From NCBI GenBank assembly GCA_025210515.1, contig JAOARM010000018.1, positions 62,001-126,000 of the forward strand: a stretch of 64,000 nt of DNA, in the 5' to 3' direction. The position numbers and the translations under genes are program-made. Positions 19,026 to 28,127 of the stretch are shown piece by piece. The stretch's first letter is position 1. The number at the start of each line of letters is the position of its first letter. A model generated the notes under the pieces. The model was not told the origin of the DNA and did no database searches. It saw nothing but the letters and a program-made list of their open reading frames with translations. This DNA comes from Vallitalea sp. (GTDB lineage Bacteria > Bacillota > Clostridia > Lachnospirales > Vallitaleaceae).

Positions 19026-20564
19026 TTATTTATTTTTTAATAAAGATTCACCTGTAATTTCAGCAGGTATTTCAATTTCCATTAATTCAAGTAACGTTGG
19101 AGCTATATCAGCAAGCTTACCGCCTTCTTTTAACGTTACATCATCTTTATAATTTACTAATATAAATGGAACAGGATTTGTTGTATGAGCAGTGAATGGT
19201 TCTCCTGTTTTATAATCCACTAATTGCTCAGAATTACCATGATCTGCACAAATAAACATCTGTCCATCAACTTCAAGTAACGCTTCAAGTGTTTTTCCTA
19301 CACACTCATCAACTGTTTCAACAGCTTTTATAGCCGCTTCTTCAATACCTGTATGTCCAACCATATCTGGATTAGCAAAATTGATTATAATTAAATCATA
19401 TTTATCTGCTTTAATTGAATTAACTAGATTGTCACATACTTCGTAAGCACTCATTTCAGGTTGCAAATCATAAGTTGCAACTTTTGGAGAAGGTACTAAA
19501 ATTCTGTCTTCTCCTTCATATGGCTCTTCAATTCCTCCATTAAAGAAGAAAGTAACATGTGCATACTTTTCAGTTTCAGCTAACCTAAGTTGTTTCTTAC
19601 CTTTTGATGCTAAGTATGCACCTAAAGTATTCTTAAGCATTACCTTATGATATGCCACTGTTTTGTTAGGAATTGTTGCATCATAATCTGTGAAACAAAT
19701 ATATGATAATTTAAAATATTCTCTTTCAAATCCATTGAAATTTTCATCACAAAAAGCTCTAGTAATTTGTCTAGCTCTATCAGGTCTGAAATTATAACAT
19801 ATTATAGAATCATTTTCACTAATTTTTGCTGTTGGCTCTCCATCTGATAAAATAACAGTAGGAAGTACGAATTCATCATATACTTCTTCGTCATAAGAAG
19901 CTTGCACAGCAGCACTTGCACTTTTAGATGTTTTTCCTTCACCATATACCATTGCATCATATGCTAGCTTTTCTCTTTCCCATCTATTATCTCTATCCAT
20001 TGAATAATATCTACCCATTACTGTAGCTATTTTACCTACTCCAATTTCTCTTAATTTCTCTTCTAACTCTTGAATGAAATCTTTTCCAGAAGCTGGAGGT
20101 GTATCACGTCCATCTAGAAACGCATGTACATATACATTCTCTAAACCGTGATTTTTGGCAAGTTTTAATAATGCATATAAATGGCTATTATGTGAATGAA
20201 CTCCACCATTTGATAATAAACCATATAAGTGTAATGAAGAATTATTCTCTTTACAATTATTTATTGCATTAAGTAATGCTTCATTATTAAAGAAATCACC
20301 TTCTTCAATTTCTTTAGTAATTCTAGTAAGCTCTTGATACACAATTCTCCCTGCGCCAATATTAAGATGCCCTACTTCAGAATTACCCATTTGACCATGT
20401 GGTAATCCTACATCTAATCCACTTGCGTGACCTTCAACGCAAGGATATTTCTCCATTATTTTATTCATATTAGGTGTCTTAGCAAGCTTTACTGCATTGC
20501 CTTGTGACTTTTCATTAAGTCCAAATCCATCTAATATCATCAATACCGTTGGTTTTTTTGCCAT
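19026..20564 (-). CDS. gpmI: 2,3-bisphosphoglycerate-independent phosphoglycerate mutase
   Basis: 512 residues, the usual length. It has M-I-L-D-G-F-G at the metal site, M-G-N-S-E-V-G-H with the phosphorylated Ser near 62, G-R-D-T-P-P and C-A-D-H-G-N-S-E-Q metal-binding motifs. It interconverts 3- and 2-phosphoglycerate using Mn2+. ATG follows AGAAGGAG. It lies between tpiA and eno in the same direction. Confidence 0.98.
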   Translation of the reverse strand: MAKKPTVLMILDGFGLNEKSQGNAVKLAKTPNMNKIMEKYPCVEGHASGLDVGLPHGQMGNSEVGHLNIGAGRIVYQELTRITKEIEEGDFFNNEALLNAINNCKENNSSLHLYGLLSNGGVHSHNSHLYALLKLAKNHGLENVYVHAFLDGRDTPPASGKDFIQELEEKLREIGVGKIATVMGRYYSMDRDNRWEREKLAYDAMVYGEGKTSKSASAAVQASYDEEVYDEFVLPTVILSDGEPTAKISENDSIICYNFRPDRARQITRAFCDENFNGFEREYFKLSYICFTDYDATIPNKTVAYHKVMLKNTLGAYLASKGKKQLRLAETEKYAHVTFFFNGGIEEPYEGEDRILVPSPKVATYDLQPEMSAYEVCDNLVNSIKADKYDLIIINFANPDMVGHTGIEEAAIKAVETVDECVGKTLEALLEVDGQMFICADHGNSEQLVDYKTGEPFTAHTTNPVPFILVNYKDDVTLKEGGKLADIAPTLLELMEIEIPAEITGESLLKNK

Positions 20565-20604
20565 TATTGTTACTCCTTCTATACAATTGTTATATTATAT
20601 AAAT

Positions 20605-20679
20605 AAAGGTTATGAATAAGAACAAGAAAAGAACTACAGTTAAACTCAGTCTACACTCATCATATTATCCATAACCTTT
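20605..20679 (-). repeat. Inverted repeat between tpiA and gpmI
   Basis: AAAGGTTATG (20605-20614) pairs with CATAACCTTT (20670-20679), 10 pairs with a 55-base loop, starting 9 bases after the tpiA stop. It probably forms an intercistronic structure; no clear T tract follows. Confidence 0.5.
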
Positions 20680-20687
20680 CTTAATTA

Positions 20688-21434
20688 TTATTTATAATTA
20701 ACTACTTTACCGAAATCTGCTTTCAAACTAGCTCCACCAACTAATCCACCATCAATATTTTCCATAGCGAATAATTCATTAGCATTTGAAGCATTAACAC
20801 TTCCACCATATTGGATTCTAACAGCTTCAGCTACTTCATTATCATATATTTCTCTAACAACTTGGCGAATAGCTCCACAAACTTGTTCAGCTTGCTCAGA
20901 TGTAGCAGTTTTTCCTGTACCGATTGCCCAAATTGGTTCATAAGCTATAACAACTTTTTTAGCGTCTTCTTTACTTACATCTTTTAATGCAATCTTAGTT
21001 TGTAATCTAATAAGATCAACTGTAATGCCTTGCTCTCTTTGCTCAAGAGTTTCACCACAACAGATAATAGGTGTTAATCCATGTTCAATAGCTTTTAATA
21101 CTTTTTTATTAACTATTTCATTAGTTTCACCAAAATATTCTCTTCTCTCAGAGTGACCTAATACAACATATTTAACTCCGATTTCAGTTAACATATTAGG
21201 TGCTATTTCTCCTGTGTATGCTCCACTTTCTTCATAGTACATATTTTGAGCACCTATTTCAATATTACAATCTTTAGTAGCTTCAACAGCTAATACTAAT
21301 GATACATAAGGTGTACAAAATACAACATCTACTTCTTCATTTTTAACTAATGGTTTTAACTCTTCTATTAATTCAAGTGCTTCACGTGGAGTCTTGTTCA
21401 TCTTCCAGTTTCCTGCAATAATCATTTTACGCAT
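20688..21434 (-). CDS. tpiA: Triosephosphate isomerase
   Basis: 248 residues from ATG 21434 after GGAGG; an ATG at 21449 overlaps that site and is rejected. It shows A-G-N-W-K-M-N with the catalytic Lys, G-H-S-E-R-R with the catalytic His, [11 protein letters not shown] with the catalytic Glu and the mobile loop, and G-G-S-V near the end. It interconverts glyceraldehyde-3-phosphate and dihydroxyacetone phosphate. Confidence 0.98.
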   Translation of the reverse strand: MRKMIIAGNWKMNKTPREALELIEELKPLVKNEEVDVVFCTPYVSLVLAVEATKDCNIEIGAQNMYYEESGAYTGEIAPNMLTEIGVKYVVLGHSERREYFGETNEIVNKKVLKAIEHGLTPIICCGETLEQREQGITVDLIRLQTKIALKDVSKEDAKKVVIAYEPIWAIGTGKTATSEQAEQVCGAIRQVVREIYDNEVAEAVRIQYGGSVNASNANELFAMENIDGGLVGGASLKADFGKVVNYK

Positions 21435-21494
21435 AATACTAACCTCCAAAATTATTTTATATTGATATATTTATATTATTAACTAAGTTTATTT

Positions 21495-22688
21495 CTATTT
21501 ATTATCTGCTGCTGCAACTCCAGGTAATTCTTTTCCTTCTAAGAATTCAAGTGAAGCTCCACCACCAGTTGATATATGAGACATTTTATCTCCGAATCCT
21601 AATAAATTAACTGCTGCTGCTGAATCTCCACCACCAATAATAGTTGTTCCATCAGTTTCAGCTAATGCTTTAGCTACAGCAATTGTTCCACCAGCGAAGT
21701 TTTCAAATTCAAAAACACCCATTGGTCCATTCCATACAACTGTTTTAGCATCTTTAACAGCTTCAGCAAATATTTCTCTTGTCTCAGTTCCAATATCAAG
21801 ACCTTCCCAATCAGGCTCAATATGTCCTCTTTTTACTACTTTAAAAGGTGTATCATTTTTAAATTCTTGGGCTACCACATTATCTACTGGTAATAAAAGT
21901 TTAACACCTTTTTCTTCCGCTTTTTCAATCATTTCTTTTGCATAATCTATTTTATCTTTTTCAAGAAGTGATAATCCTACTTCATTTCCCATAGATTTTA
22001 GGAATGTGTAAGCCATTCCTCCACCAATAATTAGTGTATCAACTTTATCTAATAAGTTATTGATTACGTTAATTTTATCAGAAACTTTTGCGCCTCCAAG
22101 AATAGCAACAAATGGTCTTTCTGGTGAATTAACAGCATTTCCTAAGAAATCAATTTCTTTTTGCATTAAGTAACCAACTACACAAGTATCTACATATTCT
22201 GTTACACCAACATTAGAACAATGTGCTCTATGAGCTGTTCCAAATGCATCATTAACAAAAACATCAGCTAAGCTTCCAAGTTCTTTACTTAACTCTTCAC
22301 CATTTTTTGTTTCTTCTTTTCTATAACGAGTATTTTGAAGTAATACAACTTCTCCATCTTTCATATCTTCAACTGCTTTTCTTACACTATCAGATACAAC
22401 ATTGTCATCAGCAGCAAAAACTACTTCTTTATCTAACAACTCACTCATTCTTTTTGCAACTGGAGCAAGAGAAAGTTCTGGTTTAGCTTCTCCTTTTGGT
22501 TTACCTAAATGAGAGCAAAGTATAACTTTCGCACCATCTTTTATTAATTTATTAATTGTTGGTAAAGCTGCTGTTAATCTATTTTCATCTGTGATTACAC
22601 CATCTTTTAGAGGTACGTTAAAATCACATCTAACTAATACTTTTTTTCCTTGAACGTTAATATCATCTACAGTTTTTTTATTAAGCAT
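21495..22688 (-). CDS. pgk: Phosphoglycerate kinase
   Basis: 397 residues. R-C-D-F-N-V-P near residue 20 and S-H-L-G-K-P-K-G near 60 mark the substrate domain; [11 protein letters not shown] and G-G-G-D-S-A-A-A mark the nucleotide domain. It makes ATP from 1,3-bisphosphoglycerate. ATG follows GAAGGGAG. A strong terminator lies between gapA and pgk, so pgk may also have its own promoter in 22689-22880, which carries an AGAAGTTC/GAACTTCT inverted repeat. Confidence 0.98.
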   Translation of the reverse strand: MLNKKTVDDINVQGKKVLVRCDFNVPLKDGVITDENRLTAALPTINKLIKDGAKVILCSHLGKPKGEAKPELSLAPVAKRMSELLDKEVVFAADDNVVSDSVRKAVEDMKDGEVVLLQNTRYRKEETKNGEELSKELGSLADVFVNDAFGTAHRAHCSNVGVTEYVDTCVVGYLMQKEIDFLGNAVNSPERPFVAILGGAKVSDKINVINNLLDKVDTLIIGGGMAYTFLKSMGNEVGLSLLEKDKIDYAKEMIEKAEEKGVKLLLPVDNVVAQEFKNDTPFKVVKRGHIEPDWEGLDIGTETREIFAEAVKDAKTVVWNGPMGVFEFENFAGGTIAVAKALAETDGTTIIGGGDSAAAVNLLGFGDKMSHISTGGGASLEFLEGKELPGVAAADNK

Positions 22689-22880
22689 TTTATCATTTCT
22701 CCCTTCTTAATAATTTATCAAATTTTCAAACTATTTTAAACAAACATAATTATGCAAGCAAAGTGACTACGTCAACGTCATGTCTTCAGTAAGAAGTTCC
22801 AGCCGTTAAAAAGCTACCTTGTGGCATATAAAAAATAGTTCTATTTCTATGCTAAATCAGAGAACTTCTCTATATAGATT

Positions 22881-22921
22881 AAAAAAGGCCCTCCCTATAG
22901 TCTGACCTACAAGAGAGGACC
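22881..22921 (-). terminator. Terminator between gapA and pgk
   Basis: On the minus strand GGTCCTCTC pairs with GGGAGGGCC (two G-T pairs), followed by TTTTTT. It stands 39 bases after the gapA stop and would cut the glycolytic transcript in two, leaving more gapA message. Confidence 0.75.
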
Positions 22922-22959
22922 CTATTGGATCATTGGTTACATATTATCAATTCTTAAAA

Positions 22960-23949
22960 TTAAAGTCTTTCAGCTACATATTTAGCTAAGTCAATAATTC
23001 TATTTGAGTAACCCCACTCATTATCATACCAAGAAACTACTTTAACTAAGCTTCCTTCCATAACAAGTGTTGATAATCCATCAACGATTGATGAACGTGA
23101 ATCTTGTCTGTAATCGATTGATACTAATGGCTCATCTGAGAAACCAAGTACATGACTTCCTTCAGCTGCTGCTTTTAATGCACCATTAACTTCTTCAACT
23201 GTTACATCTTTTCCTAATTCAACTGTTAAATCAACAACAGAAACTGTTGGTGAAGGAATACGCATAGCCATACCAGTTAATTTTCCTTGTAATGAAGGAA
23301 TAACTTTTGCTACTGCTTCTGCTGCTCCAGTAGTTGTAGGAATGATAGACTCAGCTGCTGCACGAGCTCTTCTTAAATCTTCATGAGGTGTATCTAAGAT
23401 TCTTTGATCATTAGTATATGAATGAACTGTAGTCATAATACCTCTTTTGATTCCAAAAGTATCGTTTAATACTTTTGCAAATGGAGCTAAACAGTTTGTA
23501 GTACAAGAAGCATTATCAATAATGTTATCTTCTGATGGATTGTAATCTTCTTCATTAACTCCCATTACGATTGATTTAGTTCCTTTACCAGGAGCTGAGA
23601 TAATAACTTTTTTTGCACCAGCATCAATATGTAATTGAGCTTTTTCTTTTTGTCTGAATAAACCAGTTGACTCGATTACGATATCTACTCCTAATTCTCC
23701 CCAAGGAAGATCAGCTGGGTTTCTTTCAGCTGTTACTTTAATTTCTTTACCGTTAACTACTAAATTTCCATTTGCTACTTCAACTGTTCCTTGGAATTTA
23801 CCGAAACATGAATCATATTTTAATAAGTGAGCTAAAGTGTTAGCATCAGTTAAATCGTTAATAGCTACGATATCTACTCCTTGCTCCATAGCTACTTTAA
23901 ATGCGTTACGTCCAATACGTCCAAATCCATTAATTGCAATTTTTGCCAT
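22960..23949 (-). CDS. gapA: Glyceraldehyde-3-phosphate dehydrogenase (NAD-dependent, type I)
   Basis: 329 residues. [10 protein letters not shown] starts the NAD-binding fold; N-A-S-C-T-T-N-C near 150 holds the catalytic Cys; W-Y-D-N-E-W-G-Y-S is near the C-terminus. It oxidises glyceraldehyde-3-phosphate in glycolysis. ATG follows AGGAGG. It is directly downstream of cggR, as in Bacillus. Confidence 0.98.
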   Translation of the reverse strand: MAKIAINGFGRIGRNAFKVAMEQGVDIVAINDLTDANTLAHLLKYDSCFGKFQGTVEVANGNLVVNGKEIKVTAERNPADLPWGELGVDIVIESTGLFRQKEKAQLHIDAGAKKVIISAPGKGTKSIVMGVNEEDYNPSEDNIIDNASCTTNCLAPFAKVLNDTFGIKRGIMTTVHSYTNDQRILDTPHEDLRRARAAAESIIPTTTGAAEAVAKVIPSLQGKLTGMAMRIPSPTVSVVDLTVELGKDVTVEEVNGALKAAAEGSHVLGFSDEPLVSIDYRQDSRSSIVDGLSTLVMEGSLVKVVSWYDNEWGYSNRIIDLAKYVAERL

Positions 23950-24005
23950 AATTGTGTTCCTCCTAATTATATTTTTTATATTAAACTGTAAAACAGTTAA
24001 TAAAC

Positions 24006-25040
24006 TTAATTATTATGTTTCATTATTGAGATAATCTTATTAGCTGCACCTTCATCAATAATAAGTGAACCTTCTTGTATAATATTTTTTACTGCTATAA
24101 TAGCTTCTGCTTTGTTTTCTCCACCAGCTACAGCAATTGGATAGGCGGTTTTAGTCATACGTTCTAATTTTATACCAATTGAACTTGATGTATACACTAT
24201 TTCACCGTTTTTATTAAAATAATATCCTAATGCTTCCGCAACAGCTTGTTTACAACTTAGATATTCCATAACTGATTTAGAAGAATTTCTTCTACCTGCC
24301 ATTTCGTGTGCATTCCCTATACCAAAAAGTATAACATTTGCTTTTAATATACTTGAAATAGTTTCTTGAATATCTGGTTCTTCTCTAACACTTTCTAGAG
24401 ATTTTTTACTAAGGTTATCTGGAATATTTAACAATCTATATTGTCCACTTAGCTTTTTAGATAAAATGGAAACAATATTATTAGCTTGATATTTAACATT
24501 ATTCCTAAGACTTCCTCGAGCTGGTACAACCAATACATTATCACTTAGTGTATTAGGTTGTTTCAAAGCATTAACCACATTATAAACGGTACTTCCACCT
24601 GTTAATGCAATAATAGTATTATCTTTTATTTGTTTTAATAATACCTCAGATGCTGATTTACCAATATTTTCTTTAATATTATGCTCAGAGGCGTCACTAG
24701 GAACTACTACAACATTAGAACATCCTAGATATTTCTTAACCTCTTTTTCTAAATAGTGAAGACCTATTACATGATGCATAACATCTTTCAAATCTTCTAG
24801 AATTGAAATTCCTTCTTTTGTAATCTGCATACCCGAACTAGAAACTAATATATATCCTTCACTTTTCAAGTATTCAGTTTCATTTCTAATGATTTTTTCT
24901 GATATTGATAATTTTTGGGATAAACTTCTTCTTCCAATTGGTTGATAATAATTAATTCCTCTTAGAATCTTATATCTTCTTTGAAGGATTTCAATTTCTT
25001 TTGGAATAATCTTCTTTAGTGTTAATAAGATGTTTTTCAT
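24006..25040 (-). CDS. cggR: CggR/SorC-family central glycolytic genes regulator
   Basis: 344 residues from ATG 25040 (AAAGGTG upstream). The N-terminal winged helix (about 20-90) includes [16 protein letters not shown]. The sugar-phosphate domain shows A-L-T-G-G-S-T-V-Y near 150, F-G-I-G-N-A near 245 and a D-E-G-A-A end. In Bacillus CggR represses gapA and its neighbours until fructose-1,6-bisphosphate binds. The gene leads the glycolytic cluster here, which supports the same role. Confidence 0.93.
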   Translation of the reverse strand: MKNILLTLKKIIPKEIEILQRRYKILRGINYYQPIGRRSLSQKLSISEKIIRNETEYLKSEGYILVSSSGMQITKEGISILEDLKDVMHHVIGLHYLEKEVKKYLGCSNVVVVPSDASEHNIKENIGKSASEVLLKQIKDNTIIALTGGSTVYNVVNALKQPNTLSDNVLVVPARGSLRNNVKYQANNIVSILSKKLSGQYRLLNIPDNLSKKSLESVREEPDIQETISSILKANVILFGIGNAHEMAGRRNSSKSVMEYLSCKQAVAEALGYYFNKNGEIVYTSSSIGIKLERMTKTAYPIAVAGGENKAEAIIAVKNIIQEGSLIIDEGAANKIISIMKHNN

Positions 25041-25066
25041 TAACAATCACCTTTCGGTACCTATTA

Positions 25067-25092
25067 GGGCCCTCTGTGCAATTATAGTCCCG
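25067..25092 (-). promoter_or_regulatory. Putative CggR operator
   Basis: The minus strand reads CGGGACTATAATTGC then ACAGAGGGCCC between the promoter and cggR start. The CGGGAC half-site followed by an AT-rich spacer and a GC-rich second half resembles the Bacillus CggR operator. The match is by memory and imperfect. Confidence 0.45.
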
Positions 25093-25140
25093 ATTTCATT
25101 AAAAAAAAGGAAATAAAACCACTAACTCATCCCAATATAT

Positions 25141-25169
25141 ATTATAAGCTTTTGAGGTAATAATTTCAA
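25141..25169 (-). promoter_or_regulatory. Promoter of the cggR-gapA operon
   Basis: TTGAAA (25169-25164), a 17-base spacer and a perfect TATAAT (25146-25141) on the minus strand. The untranslated leader of about 95 bases contains the putative operator. Confidence 0.7.
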
Positions 25170-25181
25170 GTTTTTTTTCCA

Positions 25182-25300
25182 TTTTTAATATTCTCTAATA
25201 TCTGTTACAATATTTTTCCCCATTCTATGGTATTAATCATCCCACTTATCTATATTCAAATAATAATTATCTTAGTTCTTTAAATATTTTATCATAATTG
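25182..25300 (-). pseudogene. Decayed copy of the sulfatase gene 3' end
   Basis: This stretch matches the last 110 or so bases of the sulfatase gene (25545-25660) with many short identical runs (for example TTCAAATAATAATT and CCCATTCTATG-like blocks) but its frame is broken by stops. It is a relic of a duplicated or deleted sulfatase copy. It lies between the cggR promoter and the composite hairpin. Confidence 0.7.
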
Positions 25301-25369
25301 AATTAAGGCTTTCATTAGGTATAATTATGTGGCAGTTAGATAATATATTGGTATTGTTAACATAGAGAA

Positions 25370-25467
25370 AGATATACTAGATTAGCTTTAATAGAGCCAC
25401 AAAGGGCGTAACACATACCCTTGACAGTATGTCTAAGGGTATGTGAATAGCTAAAACTAGTATATCT
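25370..25467. repeat. Composite stem-loop of about 98 bases
   Basis: Three nested stems: AGATATACTAG (25370-25380) with CTAGTATATCT (25457-25467), TTAGCT (25382-25387) with AGCTAA (25449-25454), and CACATACCCTT (25412-25422) with AAGGGTATGTG (25435-25445), plus an inner GAC/GTC. A 24-base unpaired bulge sits on one side only. It could be the 3' end of the sulfatase operon, a structured RNA, or a small mobile-element relic. No family recognised. Confidence 0.6.
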
Positions 25468-25544
25468 TAAAAACTTATGTTTCAAAGAAATGCATTATTA
25501 AACAACTATAATTAATCTATATATAAATTACCACTTTTGATTTT

Positions 25545-26933
25545 CTAATATCTGTCCCAATATTCTTTTCCCATTCTATGAGATTGGTCATCCCATTTAT
25601 CTCTATATTCAAATAATAATTTTCTTAATTCTTTTACTACTTCATCATATTCTTCATTTCCATATAAATCGTTTACTTCATCTATATCATTAACAATATC
25701 AAATAATTGAGTTTTATTTAGATTAGCTGTTCTATACTCAATTAATTTATATCTGTTATTTTTAACGCTTCTTAACATATCTGTATAAGCAAAATACAAG
25801 TCTTCTCTCACTTTTACCTCATTATTATTAATTGCGCTTAACATTGATTGTCCTTCTACCGTTTCTGGAATATCTAAACCTAACATTTCACAAATAGTAG
25901 GGAATATATCTAATAAGTAAACATATGAATCTCTAGTTTGTCCTTCTGGAATATTTTGTCCTGCAAATATCAACGGTACTCTTATACTATGTTCATAGCT
26001 ATTTTGTTTACCAAATAATCCATGCTGACCTAATGCTAATCCATTATCTCCTGAGAATATAATTATTGTATTATCTAATTCGCCTTTTTCTTTTAATGCT
26101 TCTATTACATTACCAATCTGATAATCAAGATGAGTTATCATGGCATAATATTCTTTAATTTGATGTTTTGTATCTTCTTCTGTTCTTGGATATGGAGCTA
26201 ATACTTCATCTCTAAGATCTCTGATTCCATAATCAAATACATGTTCATCTGCAAAGTTATTAGGCAGACTTATTTCAACATCATCATACATATCTAAGAA
26301 TTTCTTAGGCATTGTTCTAGGATCATGTGGTGCCATAAATGAAAGATACAAGAAAAACGGATCTTCACTATCATAATTATTAATGAAGTCTTTAGCTACT
26401 TCACCAAAAAGATCTGTAGAATGTTTTCCAAATTCCATATATTCTACATAATCTTTCATCACCTTATTTTCTGTATAAGGGCTTTTACATACAGTTCTTG
26501 ATGGATAAATTCCTTCTTCATTATAGTCACATGCAGGTACGTTCCAATGATCCCACATACCACCAAAGTATACAGCTTTACCTTCTGTAAAACTTCTAGT
26601 ATATGACTCTGTTCCATTATGCCACTTACCAGTTCCAAAAGCTCTGTACCCTGCATTTTTTAATGTTTGACCTAATGTTATATGTTCTTTTGGTATACTT
26701 TGACCTTCACCTTCTAGATGAAATAATGTTCTACCACTATGTAACATTGCTCTTGAAGGCATACAAACCGCACCAGATGTTCCACATGGAATATGAGCTT
26801 GAGTAAAAGCAGTCCCTCTAGCAACTAATTCATCTAAATTAGGTGTTATTATTTCTTTATTTCCTAATGCATTAATAGTATTAAATCTTTGATCATCTGC
26901 AAACAAAAAAACAATATTTGGTTTATTTTTCAT
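25545..26933 (-). CDS. Sulfatase (S1 family, Cys-type), cytoplasmic
   Basis: 462 residues from ATG 26933 (AAGGTG eight bases upstream; a GTG at 26942 lies inside that site). F-A-D-D-Q-R is the N-terminal metal site; V-C-M-P-S-R-A-M-L-H-S-G-R near residue 60 is the sulfatase signature, with Cys to be turned into formylglycine by an anaerobic maturase not seen here; G-D-N-G-L-A-L-G-Q-H-G near 295 is a second metal/active-site block. No signal peptide, so it acts on imported sulfated sugars. It nearly abuts the fucosidase, which suggests a sulfated fucose substrate. Confidence 0.92.
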   Translation of the reverse strand: MKNKPNIVFLFADDQRFNTINALGNKEIITPNLDELVARGTAFTQAHIPCGTSGAVCMPSRAMLHSGRTLFHLEGEGQSIPKEHITLGQTLKNAGYRAFGTGKWHNGTESYTRSFTEGKAVYFGGMWDHWNVPACDYNEEGIYPSRTVCKSPYTENKVMKDYVEYMEFGKHSTDLFGEVAKDFINNYDSEDPFFLYLSFMAPHDPRTMPKKFLDMYDDVEISLPNNFADEHVFDYGIRDLRDEVLAPYPRTEEDTKHQIKEYYAMITHLDYQIGNVIEALKEKGELDNTIIIFSGDNGLALGQHGLFGKQNSYEHSIRVPLIFAGQNIPEGQTRDSYVYLLDIFPTICEMLGLDIPETVEGQSMLSAINNNEVKVREDLYFAYTDMLRSVKNNRYKLIEYRTANLNKTQLFDIVNDIDEVNDLYGNEEYDEVVKELRKLLFEYRDKWDDQSHRMGKEYWDRY

Positions 26934-26938
26934 TATCT

Positions 26939-28057
26939 TCACACCTTACTTAATATATTATTTTGTTTTAACATCTTTCCTACTAGTCTTAGTGTCTTAT
27001 CATCAATTGGATCAATGCCTCCATCTGGCATAACTCCAGTATTCATAACAAAATTAGCATTAATCGCTCTTGCAGATACTATTTTATCATAAACCTCTTT
27101 TTCTGTAAAATGAGTTCCAATCTTAGTATATCCCCATGATACTGGATCATGAATCATTGTTGTATTAACTTCAATAAGTTTATCTGGCTTTTCACCTATT
27201 TTACCTAATCTGCTTGCGTTTTTTTGATACTCTTGAGTCATTTCATTATTATCATCTACTTTTTTAGGAACGTAATGTTCTGGTGTAAAGAAATCTTCTG
27301 TTCCAAGAATTCCTTGTTTGTAAGATACTAGTAAATGTGGTGCAAGGTCGTGTATAAAATCATATAATTCTTGAATCTTGAATTTATCAGTATCTCCACT
27401 CATAGGAACTGCAACTCCATCAAGCCAAAATCCAATAATATCTGGAAATTTTTCTGCAATCTCTTTAATTTGGTTTTTCATAAACTCTAGATAGATGTTA
27501 AGGTCATGTTCTTCACCATATGCATAAGTAGGTTCTGGTGTATCGTATAATGGTCTTGCAGAGCCTCCCCATTCATCATTATTTGGTGCATGTGGATGTC
27601 TCCAGTCTCTACCATGAGAATAATATAACAATAGACCTATATCTTGTTTTTTACATGCTTCATATAATTCACTTAATAAATCTCTCTTGGCAGGGCTATT
27701 AATACTATTAAACTCTGTATACTCTGTATCCCATATACAGAAAGAATCATGATGTCTTGTAGTTATATTAATATATTTCATTCCACACTCTTTAGCTAAA
27801 CTTACAATATAATCAGCATCGAAATTTTCAGCTGTAAACTTATCTTTTAATTTTTCATATTCTTTTACTGGAATAGCGTTACTATATTGACACCATTCTT
27901 GAATTTTTTTTTCTCCAAATTCATCACCCATAGAAAATAAACCATAATGAAGAAACAAACCATATTTTGCATCTGCTAACCATTTTTTTGTTGCTTCTCT
28001 TGGATTTTCATTATAAAGTTCTGTATAATCTTTTAAAAAGTATGGTATTTTAGTCAT
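26939..28057 (-). CDS. Alpha-L-fucosidase (GH29), cytoplasmic
   Basis: 372 residues, catalytic domain only, shorter than GH29 enzymes that carry a C-terminal beta-sandwich. It has K-Y-G-L-F-L-H-Y-G-L near residue 31, T-T-R-H-H-D-S-F near 100, and F-W-L-D-G-V near 195 with the nucleophile Asp. It would release L-fucose from oligosaccharides. There is no signal peptide. ATG follows AAGGAG. It lies after the ABC importer genes and before the sulfatase in one operon. Confidence 0.9.
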   Translation of the reverse strand: MTKIPYFLKDYTELYNENPREATKKWLADAKYGLFLHYGLFSMGDEFGEKKIQEWCQYSNAIPVKEYEKLKDKFTAENFDADYIVSLAKECGMKYINITTRHHDSFCIWDTEYTEFNSINSPAKRDLLSELYEACKKQDIGLLLYYSHGRDWRHPHAPNNDEWGGSARPLYDTPEPTYAYGEEHDLNIYLEFMKNQIKEIAEKFPDIIGFWLDGVAVPMSGDTDKFKIQELYDFIHDLAPHLLVSYKQGILGTEDFFTPEHYVPKKVDDNNEMTQEYQKNASRLGKIGEKPDKLIEVNTTMIHDPVSWGYTKIGTHFTEKEVYDKIVSARAINANFVMNTGVMPDGGIDPIDDKTLRLVGKMLKQNNILSKV

Positions 28058-28085
28058 AATTATATTCTCCTTATATTATTATTAT

Positions 28086-28113
28086 ATAGACAGCAGTTAA
28101 TACTGCTGTCTAT
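28086..28113 (-). repeat. Intercistronic hairpin after the solute-binding protein gene
   Basis: ATAGACAGCAGT and ACTGCTGTCTAT form a perfect 12-pair stem with a TAAT loop between the binding-protein and fucosidase genes. Such hairpins often protect the upstream message so that the binding protein is made in excess. No T tract follows. Confidence 0.7.
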
Positions 28114-28127
28114 AATTGATATTCATA

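Noticed and set aside
25370..25467. Integron attC site
   Set aside because: The core GTTRRRY/RYYYAAC ends are not present in the right places and no integrase is near.
25370..25467. CRISPR repeat
   Set aside because: A single composite stem without repeated units or spacers.
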